DNA of 64,000 bases from Nageia nagi (taxonomy: Eukaryota > Pinophyta). The notes beneath the pieces were generated by a model. It saw only the letters and a list, made by a program, of their open reading frames with translations, made no database searches and had not been told where the DNA came from. Shown here piece by piece: positions 54,670 through 64,000 of this stretch (positions are counted from its first letter, which is position 1; each line of letters starts with the position of its first letter). The translations under genes were made by a program, and so were the position numbers. The stretch spans positions 124,124,001 to 124,188,000 of the forward strand of contig JBITNC010000001.1 in assembly GCA_050084985.1 (NCBI GenBank), in the 5' to 3' direction.

Positions 54670-54863
54670 TCATTCTAAATAATCAATTTTGAAAACAAAT
54701 CTAAATAAGTTCAAAATAATTTGATCGAAGAACTCTTGTATGGCTAGTACTCAAGACCACTCAAAGATCCCCTTTGAGGAAACATGGCTACACATAATTT
54801 CTAATATGGTACTGGTAGGAGTCCTACTACAAGAATTGTTGTCACCAGTCCTAACTAACACCT

Positions 54864-54881
54864 TCCTCGATAATGGTGCCA
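54864..54881 (-). promoter_or_regulatory. Athila-like primer-binding site (Asp-tRNA-like)
   Basis: TGGCACCATTATCGAGGA on the minus strand, four bases after the LTR. It resembles the TGGCGCCGTTG-type site complementary to tRNA-Asp that is usual in Athila, with a few transitions. Confidence 0.75.
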
Positions 54882-54885
54882 AAAA

Positions 54886-56361
54886 TGATGAGGCATCAAT
54901 TCATCATTTAATTTTTGTCAATCTTGAGTTGGTGTACAAGGCTATATGCAATTGAGGACTCTGTTTTATCCCTTGTTCTACTTAAAAAATTTAAATTTTA
55001 ATCACACAGTAATGCTAAATTCAGACTTCCAGGAATTAAACTAGAAAGATAAAGTTGCGGTAAACTGAAGGAAATGGAGTTAAACACACACACTAAGTTG
55101 CTATCAAATACTTTGCAAAAAATTAGAAATTGACATGAAACAAATAAGAGACCTCTACCAGTAGGAGTGGGCCCCCTCTTCCCAGTAGAGACTCACAATT
55201 AAATATAGTGTTAAAGAATTGTCACACCTTTTTATTACTTTTCCAAACGAACTGGTATAATTTGATTACAAAAGCTAGTCCTTCTTTTTCTTTTTTTCAT
55301 TCTGTCACCAAGTCTCTATTTATTCTAATAGGCTCATTAATGCTTTTTAACTAATCATTCTAAATATATACTACTTGACCTATTCATTTGGGTCATACAA
55401 TCCTTCTTATCCTACACTGTTTGCTAATATTCTGGAGATAATTCTATAAAGATCAAGTCTAAAATAGAATTAGTTACTTTGTCCTTAAGACTAGTTCCAA
55501 ATTGGAATAAGTCTACTTGACTTCTTCTCTACCTCCTCTAGTTTCTTTACTGATCCATGTTCTTCTCTATCTTCGATGTAGATGTCATCTTAGCTTTATG
55601 CGTCTGATTCTTCTATATTTCTGGAGCTATAATTCAGGAGCCTTTTTGGAGCTACATTTAAAGAACCTTTTTGGAGCTACATTTCAGGAACCTTTCTGGA
55701 GCTACATTTTAGGAACTTTTCTAGAGCTACATTTCGGGAGCCTTTCTAGAGCTACATTTTAGGAGCCTTTCTGGAGCCATGGTTTTTGAGCCTAGAAACA
55801 ATTTTTGGAGCCAAACTTAAGTCACTTTTTGGTGATGGAATTAAGTCAATTTTTGGAGCTAGACTGAAGTCACTTTCTATTGCTAGACTTAAGTTGGTTT
55901 CTGAAGCTAGACTGAAGTCACTTTTTGGTGCTAGACTGAAGTCACTTTCTGGTGCTAGACTGAAGTCAATTTTTGGAGCCAATCTTAAGTTGCTTTTTGG
56001 TGCTAGACTTAAGTCAATTTCTAGAGCTAGTCTTAAGTTACTTTCTTGCACTAGACTTAAGTTAGTTTTTGGAGCTCTCAATTAGATTACTCTAGAGCTA
56101 GAAACTTGATACTTGCAGCCATCATTCTTATGAGAAATCAAAATATGTGCTCAGCAAACATTATTCAAACATAAATAGTAATTTTTCATGCATCAAAATT
56201 ACAAATAACATTAATAAATGAAAGATCAAACAAATATGCATTCAACATTAAATTAGACAGTCTAAACAATTGGTAATATCATTCAAGTCATAATAGTGTT
56301 CCAAATTTCCTTAACACATTAAATAAATGCATCAAAAATGAGACCATTTTGAGTCTCATCA
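54886..56361 (-). repeat. Athila-like 5' LTR (1,476 bp)
   Basis: TGATGAGGCATCAATTC ... TTTGAGTCTCATCA. Partner of 43,785-45,238. It is 22 bp longer, in part through one extra minisatellite unit. The minisatellite occupies 55,621-56,078 and keeps the minus strand open for 109 codons (56,081-55,752). Confidence 0.93.
55621..56078 (-). repeat. 24-bp minisatellite in the 5' LTR
   Basis: Same core (TTTCTGGAGCT / TTTTTGGAGC) and period as 44,521-44,955. Confidence 0.85.
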
Positions 56362-56366
56362 GTTGT
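56362..56366. repeat. target-site duplication GTTGT, right copy
   Basis: Directly after CTCATCA; partner at 43,780-43,784. Confidence 0.92.
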
Positions 56367-59300
56367 TAAAACCTTACTTTAAGTAATGGATATAAACCTT
56401 AGATGTTACAAATCTAAGTTTTATTTTGAAAAATACTATTGATTTACATTTTATATCATTGTTTATAGAGTAAGGAAGCATGTGAATACATTGATACTAT
56501 TTTGTTTTCATACTATTAACCTTACATTACTCCCATATTAAAATACATAGTACTTTGATTTATTAATATGAAGAGCATGGTACTATATGAACTTTTGTGT
56601 GTATTTTATAAGTTTCTTATAAAGTGATTATCATGGGTGGGCTTGATACTAGATAGAACTAGGTAGTACATCTCCTATCAGCTCATTCCCCTCTCTTCTA
56701 ATGTTTAGTTGGATCCTTAATCACTCTAGGGGGAGTAAATGGACTCCCTGCAAAGACATATCATTGGAACAACTTTAGATTTGTCTATTAATCTTCTTCC
56801 TCCAAATACTATAGATATTGCTTGTTTTGCTTACTTATGAGTAGTACAATTCCATAAAGAGTAGATGGAATCCTATTGAATATGCCTCTAAGATTGAATT
56901 AGATGAGGCATTATCTACAACAAGTCAATGGCTCTCCCAACACGATCATTTGTTCCACATTCTATGCTCACTATACTGCATTTTGATTAAGCATTTTATT
57001 AAGCCATTTCACATAATTTGAAGCATGTCTATTCTACCACTATGGTAGCCATTAAATTTATGTCCTATAAGGCAATTTATAGGCCCTTTTTGGGGTGTAC
57101 ATTTTGTTAAGACCTCAACTATCAAGATCAAAAATGGAATGCTATTTGGAATAAAATTATTAGATATTTTGTTTAATGGTTTGAATGAGATAATGCAAGT
57201 GGAAATTTATGGGACCCCATGATCAAGGTTTATAGGTAGTCTCTAACGAGATGTAAAACCTATTGAGATCAAAGTGAAGTAATGTTGGAACAATTTGTAT
57301 GCTATGTTTGCTTATAGGGTATGATGTATTTCATAAATCAGAAAGAACTATCTTGATCCTCATAATCTCTAGCTAAATCCTAGTACTCAAAATCATATCA
57401 CCTTGGTTCTGTCTAATGGAGGCATGCTCGACAATAATGGCATATGGATGGAGACTCATCAAAGGGTGAATATGGTGATGAATAAACTCTTTAAAAGTGG
57501 ATATTTCTATAGGGATAACTCCAAATTGACATGTCATGTATGAAGGAACAATGTATCATGGATATTTTCATGTTTTTCTAAGCATGATCACAACCCATGG
57601 ATAAAGACTAAATGAATACTCTTGCAATGCATTTGTACATAAGCAACTACAAATGTAAATTTAATCAAATCCATATGTTGAAGTATTAAATATAGCCTTG
57701 AAGGAGTAAATATGGTGGAATAGATTAAGTTTCTTAAATGTGACCTTATTCAATAGTTAGAATTATATTGGGTGATATGTAACCCTTGTTTAATAAATTG
57801 ATGTGATACCTTAATTACAAAAGAAATGATTTATACACATTGTGATGTACTCTACCTTTTCAAAAAAAAAAAAAATGTTGACATGCCTTGTCTCCAAAAT
57901 ATGAGCAAAGTAGAGAATCTTTAAAGATACATTCCCATACAATAGTAGATAAGTTTCATTTGTGAATGGATGTAGTAGATTAAGATTGAAGGCATTAAGG
58001 CAAATTTAGATGAAGCATTAAAGTAAGAGAAATTAAAATGCAATTTAGGACTATACTACATAAAAGGAATAGGAGACCTTATATATAGTCACAAGGGTAT
58101 AAATAGATTACCATTGTAAGTTAACACTATAATGATACAATTTCAAAATTAAAAGATGGACTTTCATATAGTTTAAATGATGATGTTTGAATTGGAATAG
58201 TGATGACACAAAAAGGAAGGAATGATCTCCTAACCTTGATGTATTTACTTTAAAGATAGATGGAAGTTAGCACAAACCTAATTAATGTATTAGGATAAGG
58301 ACATACCTCATGAGCAAGGAGGTAATATAATTGAATATGGAATTAGGACATTGATTGGTTGAAAGTGATCAAATGATCAAGCCAAGTAGAACCTTGAAAG
58401 ATAATCTAAATAAAGCATAGTGATTATGGGTTCTATAAAAGACAAGAAATAATAAATTTTATGTTGCACTTCGTTGATAGAAATAACTATGTGGACTTCT
58501 TGTTATTCTATTCATATGTTGTTCTTGTAATGTAATGATTCTTCTCCATGTTATGCATATTAGAAAATTATGGTTGAATGTTCTTTATTGGCTTCATGAA
58601 TAAGCTTTCTTGAAACTTGTTATAAATGCTTAATGAATTGATGGTTTTGGTTTATTTAGAATTTATTAGACTAAATAAATCACTTGGGGTATTATTATAA
58701 CCATGGATCCCCCAGATATGGGCACATGGGAAGGCTAGTGCCTCATATCCTCAATAGGATTTCATTTGAGGGTATCAGTAGATAAAACTACACTTACTAA
58801 ATGAGGGTAATTAGTATTCATACTACTTGTAGTAGCAAATAGGAGTATGATACCATTTCATAGGTGATGACACTACCCATTTCATATGGATAATTTCCTA
58901 GGAAAATCTATCCACACCTATGAATCAAAGGGTCATATATCAAATGAATATATTTAACCTTATGGATGAATGTTCTCTTGGGTGATATGGGCCCCAAGTA
59001 GGAAACCATAACATCATGACTAGAATTTTTGTTACATAGTTTATGGATAGGAATTGTGGGGTCATATATGGGGTATCTTCCAATAAGATGTTTGTTGAGA
59101 AGTGAATACAAAAAGTTTTCAATTAGGGTTGGTTATTCTAGATTCCACCAATCTTTCCATATGGGTACTAGTAGCTAACAATGTTGACGTTCTCATGTGG
59201 ATCACCTGGTTCATTCCTAGACCATTCAATTATTTAATTTAAACAAAAAAATATAGGTATGAATTTTTAAGGTTTGTGAATTTGGAAATAGGGTTGGTGA

Positions 59301-59821
59301 GAAGTGTTACTTAGGAGAAGGAGTAGGTGGAGTGCTACACCCTTCCTTGTGTTGTGGTTATTGATCACACTTCTCTTCTTTCCATATGGGATTTCATATA
59401 AAATTGAGGCATTTGAGCATATTTTCACTCTATGTACTTCCATTTTCTTATTCCCTTTAGTTCAATAATTTTAATTGCTCATATTCATAGGCCTTAGGGT
59501 AATTTCCCTTTAAACATTTTCCTATCTCTTTCATGTAGCCTATACCTTTCCACTTCATGTTATTTCCCTCTCTTTTTTGTATTTTTCACCTTCAAATCAA
59601 AGCCTCCCATTAGTGAGCAAGTTGAGAGCCAACTTGTATCATGAGGTTGGTGAATTTATTCTACATTCAATTCTTGGCCAATATTATGCCTCCCTAGAAT
59701 AATGTTGCATATTGATCAACAATTTACAAATATACCAACAACCTAATACAATATTGATTTCTCAATCTAAATATGTTCTAGAAATATATTTATTTATATC
59801 ATAGAGTGTAAGAGAATTTAT
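56362..59821. other. unassigned AT-rich DNA
   Basis: No domain recognised. A plus-strand frame from 56,677 to 57,615 has 13 stops in about 313 codons with protein-like text between them (for example NHITLVLSNGGMLDNNGIWM), fewer than the composition would suggest, but I cannot name a family. The remainder, 57,620-59,821, has no feature I can support. Confidence 0.35.
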
Positions 59822-60560
59822 ACACCTATGGTATCTAGTAAATTTGAAGTACAGAGAAATTTTAAACTTGTTGATGAAACCAACTATAGGCAAAGTATAG
59901 GTAGCCTTTTATATTTGACTATATCTAGGCCTACTATTCCATATTTAGTTAATATAATGGCTATATCTATATGTAAAAGATTTATGAAGTTCATTTGAAT
60001 GGTATTAATAGTACTATAAAATATTTAAAAGGTACATATAACTTAGCTTTAGAATATTTCTCTAATCAAAAAGTAAATTTATATGGCTATTGTGATAGTG
60101 ATTATGCTATGGATAATGTAGATATAAAATCTACAAGTAGATATCATTTTTCCATAGATTTAGGAATGGTTTCTTGTTGTAGTAAGAAACAACCTACAAT
60201 AGATTTATCTATAGCTAAAATAAAATATAGATGTGCTACACTAGTTCTCCAAGAGGCAATATGGCTTCAAAGATTATTAAATGAAACAAGCTTTAAGAAT
60301 AGCAATCATATTTATTTATTTTGTAAAAATCAATCTTCTTAGATTTAGCTAGAAATCATATTTTGTACAAAAGTGCTAAACATATTAAGATTGAACCTCA
60401 TTTTATTAGGGAAAAGGTAATGGAATGAACTACAAACCTTTCTTTTTACAATACAAATGAAAATAATTCAGATATTTTCATAAAACCATTTCAAAAATTA
60501 AAATTTTGTTATCTTAGAAATAAAATAGGCTTGAAAGAATTTTCCCTCAAGGGGTAGTAA
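59822..60560 (+). pseudogene. orphan Ty1/copia RT-RNase H C-terminal fragment
   Basis: From 59,822: TPMVSSKFEV, then NYRQSIGSLLYLTISRPTIP (the copia RT-RNase H junction). A one-base loss near 59,990 shifts the frame, and 59,995-60,342 continues as NSTIKYLKGTYNLALEYF, NLYGYCDSDYAMDNVDIKST, GMVSCCSKKQPTIDLSIAKI and EAIWLQRLLNE. These are the copia RNase H blocks (KGT, CDSDWA, SKKQ, STAEAEY, WLRxLL); the usual AEAEY Glu is changed (AKIKY). The tail to 60,560 has IFIKPFQKLKFCYLRNKIGL, then a purine-rich TCAAGGGGTAGTA. The element's other genes are not found in the window, so it is a truncated remnant. Confidence 0.85.
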
Positions 60561-60654
60561 GCATGATAAATCTTTTTTATGGTAATTTCTTTAACTCGTT
60601 GTTTATTTTATTTGATTCATTTTATTATCCATATTGTTTGATGCATGATTTTTA

Positions 60655-60835
60655 TTAATCAATCATGTGTTGTTATCCACGTTGATGAATGGTTTATTCT
60701 TATTAATGAATTATGTGTTGTTATTTATGTTTCTAGATGGTTAATTATTATTAATGAATCATGTGTTGTTATCCATGTTGATGGATGGTTGATTCTTATT
60801 AACAAATCATGTTGTGTATCGATATTGATGGATAA
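60655..60835. repeat. 48-bp tandem repeat, about four units
   Basis: TCATGTGTTGTTATCC-like blocks start at 60,663, 60,711, 60,759 and 60,807. The repeat has no stop on the plus strand, so it reads as 16-residue repeats (INxSCVVIHVDxWxIL). It lies just past the copia fragment's purine tract and may belong to its LTR. Confidence 0.8.
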
Positions 60836-60869
60836 TGTCAAAACCAAAAAGTTTGTTAGTCATTCCTAG

Positions 60870-63800
60870 GTTGTGACTATATTAAGATTATGCTATACAA
60901 GTTATGTGTTTGTATTTTAATCCAAAAAATTTGTAATAATATGTGAATTTCTTATAATGATGTTATATTTACATCATTATTTGTACAAGATACTATTGAG
61001 GTATATGTATTATGTTGTGTAAGTGACAAGTACGAAGGTGGGATGCTTATGAGTATGGAGATGATAACACAAGGTTGGTATTAGATCCAAAATGAATATC
61101 CAATATGATCACTATTGAACAAATTTTAGTAAGTGATAATCATGGACCTGCATGGGAAAGAACATAATCCCTAGGTTATGTGTTTATTTTTTTAATGTCA
61201 ATTTCTTATGTCTTTTTTGCAAGTTTCAAAAAAGACTATTGATGAGCTCGTGAATTAAATTCTTAATAGCGCTAGATAATAAATCTCCAACCTAGGTTAA
61301 AATAAATTATATGTTAAAGTTAGATTTTAACTAAATTAGAAAAGTTATAAAAAGATGAATGTTTATTATTTAATGCTTTTATTTGATCTTTAAAATAAAT
61401 TAAGTGAAATTATTTAATTTATTTTGAAGGAGAGAATACCCTTGTGTTATTTTAAATGATTAAAATAATACAAAATCATATTATAAAATAAGTAATGATA
61501 AATTATTATCATTATTATTATTATAGGATACTCAAAAAATTAATTAAGTATTAAGAAAGATAAGATAATATGAGGATATGTCATCATACTTATCTATTAG
61601 AAAAGAAAATAATAATAAAAAAATGAAAACCCTAATTACTTATAATTCTATAAATACAAGATTTGGGGTAGTTCTAAATAAATATTTTAGAATGAAAAGT
61701 TATATTGCTGAGGTTGGAGATGTATCATTGAGAAGAGATGGAAGTTTGCTAGGGTTTCTCATTTGTCCATTAAAAGTATGAGTTTCTAGCATTGAAGAAT
61801 CTTTATTTCTCTCCAACAGTTGATCAAATTGATGGAATTATATCATATCAACCCATTCCAATTTTCATGGCTAGATTTATAAGAAATGAAGCTTATATTT
61901 TTCTTTTGGGTGAAAAGAAAACTAGGATTTATATAGAGAATTAAAAAAAAGAATGCTATGTATGATTTCCTTGAATTTTTTATGGAAGTTGATTAAATTT
62001 ATAGGGTTTGATTTCATTTTTAGCAATTGGAATAATGAAGCTTGAATCCATTCTATAAATTATAAGAAAAACCCTTATATAGTTTTATCTATCTTATTAG
62101 GGTTTGATTCATTAAATTCTAGATAAAATATTATTTGTATTTTCATCATATCTCCCTCATACAAATTTCATTTTGGTTGAAATTTGGAGGGTAGGTTGTA
62201 GAGATAGTTGTACAAAACCTAGAATTTGTTTAGTAGAATATAGACATAAGAGAGAGAAACAATTCATTTGGATTTGATTATAAATCTTCTCTGATTAAAT
62301 TTTAGAAAAAGTGTCAATAGTATTTTCAATAAATTTTCTTCATATAATGTCCAATTTTGCTAAACTTTTGAGGTTACTTTTTGGAAGGCTAGATTCTCAA
62401 AACCCAGAAAATGTTTAGCAAAATAGGAATAAAAGAATTAGAACAAATCATTTTAATGTGACCCTTTATATCTATACTACAATCTTTGATCCTTGAAATT
62501 ATTTAAATTTCATTATATGGAGTTGTTAGGTTTAATCAATTAGATTAAAACATAGAGGAAATTTTGAATAAGTATTAGAAAGGATTATGGAATAAAACTT
62601 AATTATTTTTGAGGCATAATCCTAGGATATGAATAACACTAAAAGATATATAGGAAGTAAGATATACATGAAGTCTTGGGGTTTTGTGTTGTAAGAAATT
62701 ATTGTAAAAATGTAATCAAAATAAATTTCATATGAATATTATTATTATCATTAAAAATTAATAATAAATCATTAAACATGTGAGTTCAAGGGATAAACTA
62801 GATGCTTTCTTGAATTGAATCTAGATTTTAATGATGGGAGCTAAAATCTAGGATATTTAGAATAAATAAGATCTAGAACATGTGTATCATCCTAGGGGTA
62901 TGTGTATGAATAACTCTTAGGTGGTAAATGATGTATGAAACTATTTGGGAAAATAATTTTAATCATTTTATATGTTTTGATATTTATTATGGGAACTAAG
63001 GTTCAATGTGTGAATTAAACCTAGTTGTGATTAATTGAAAACTCATCTTATTTGAGAATTAAGATGTAAGTATAGTTATTGAATGTGAAAGGATATTTTC
63101 TAAGGTGTTAGGGAATAGTAAGGAAGAGAACTAATAAGCCTAGGAAGGCATGAATTAAAATTGAATTCTTTTCATAGGATGAAATCTAGAGTTGGGTATG
63201 TAGAATCTTAATTCTAGGATTTTTTATGCACATAAATAGAATTGTTCCTTAAGTAAAGGATAAATGAATTATTTATGTGTATGGTATGTTTTAAGATAAA
63301 TACTTCGTATGCCTTGAGAAAAGATTTATATGGATTGCATGAATTCTAAAGTTACTAGAAAATGCAAATGCTATAAATATAAAAATGTGAGAAATTCATG
63401 TGATGTTTTTGTTTACTTATATTATGTATGAAAGGGATTGAATACACATTAATTTGAAATTGCATTCCTATCCTAGATTAATATTCCAAAATATAGTTGT
63501 GTAAACTAGAAGATGCTAGTTGAAAATCCTATGTATGTGGAAAATACTAAAGAAAATTTCATGCAATGGAATTATGTATTCTTTTCCCTTGTTTGACCTA
63601 GATGGTAAAATGTGTCTAGAAATTGCTTTTCCTTTGTGTGTCTGAACATATTTTCAATTTTATGCATAAGTAGAATTCATTAGGAAAAAGTCTTTCTAAT
63701 TTGATCATACCCATGAGCTACCATGTCAAAAGATGGTTCATCTTTGAGAAGATGGCAAGTTAATTAATGATTGCAAGACAAATTTGAGATGGAATAAAAA

Positions 63801-64000
63801 ATGAAATATTAAGTCTTAAGTTGAAGATAATGTTATAACTTTGTAATGAGATATAATGTTAGTCACAAAAAATTGATGAAATAATGTTCATGTTGAGATG
63901 AAAGAATACAATATGATGGATTTATATCTTGATATGGTGTTTTGTTCATGAATAATGGTTTTATCAATTTAAATCAAATTTCTATGAGATACATAAGAAT
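60870..64000. other. unassigned AT-rich DNA, possibly LTR-derived
   Basis: No domain or RNA gene recognised. A TATA-like CTATAAATACAAG near 61,648-61,660 lies upstream of an open stretch (61,578-61,781) and of AACCCTAAT text, reminiscent of an LTR promoter, but no partner LTR is visible. Confidence 0.35.

Larger units (their letters stand above)
43785..56361 (-). mobile_element. complete Athila-like Ty3/gypsy element (12,577 bp)
   Basis: Two LTRs of 1,454 and 1,476 bp with ends TGATGAG...CTCATCA, a GTTGT target duplication, an Asp-tRNA-like primer site and a polypurine tract delimit it. On the minus strand it encodes gag, protease, RT, a single RNase H, integrase and a long ORF in the env position. 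Single RNase H, long LTRs, TGGCACC primer site and the integrase C-terminal GNWVLLF / GPYNILQVFNNGTVQL block fit the Athila clade. All genes carry stops, mostly where Trp, Gln or Arg codons are expected, but frameshifts are few (one is clear, in RT), so it decayed chiefly by point change. Confidence 0.9.

Noticed and set aside
54740-54955. Plus-strand ORF across the Athila-like leader and LTR edge
   Set aside because: It spans the primer site and LTR boundary on the antisense strand, so it is chance.
60645-60869. ORF of 74 codons after the copia fragment as a gene
   Set aside because: It is a 48-bp tandem repeat that happens to lack stops.

Overview
The window looks like a stretch of heterochromatin from a large, AT-rich plant nuclear genome, most plausibly a conifer or other gymnosperm. 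That assignment is inference, from big old LTR retrotransposons of plant lineages, heavy stop-codon decay and long decayed spacers. I see no convincing host gene, rRNA, tRNA or CRISPR. Nearly everything I can identify is LTR retrotransposon or its debris.

Layout of the left two thirds (1-42,555) is a nest. A Ty3/gypsy element of the Tat (dual RNase H) lineage on the minus strand, here 'Tat-A', is the host: its 3' part is 14,840-21,436 and its 5' part (gag, leader, partial 5' LTR) is about 38,360-42,555. A second Tat element on the plus strand, 'Tat-B' (1-14,839, 5' LTR off the left edge), sits in Tat-A's 3' region. A non-autonomous Ty1/copia element with a gag-like ORF but no pol (21,437-37,674) sits in Tat-A's gag. 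Inside the 5' LTR of that copia element lies a complete 12.2 kb gypsy derivative on the minus strand (21,689-33,900) with 847-bp LTRs and a perfect 5-bp target duplication, CATTT; it encodes gag and protease but no reverse transcriptase or integrase. The right end of the copia insertion (37,675-38,360) is a fold-back mosaic of LTR, leader and gag fragments in both orientations.

The right third holds a complete Athila-like gypsy element on the minus strand (43,785-56,361; LTRs of 1,454 and 1,476 bp; target duplication GTTGT) with gag, protease, RT, RNase H and integrase, all damaged. It also has a long non-envelope coiled-coil ORF in the env position and a 24-bp minisatellite present in both LTRs and in an internal spacer. 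Further right are an orphan copia RNase H fragment (59,822-60,560), a 48-bp tandem repeat and unassigned AT-rich DNA.

No element here can be autonomous: every pol frame is broken. Candidates for undescribed biology are the gag-protease derivative with a zinc knuckle on each side of its protease; shared hairpin-rich leaders; a CpG-rich palindromic repeat that appears to be a mutation hotspot in the LTRs; extra ORFs between integrase and 3' LTR, including an antisense plant-mobile-domain gene; and the fold-back mosaic.
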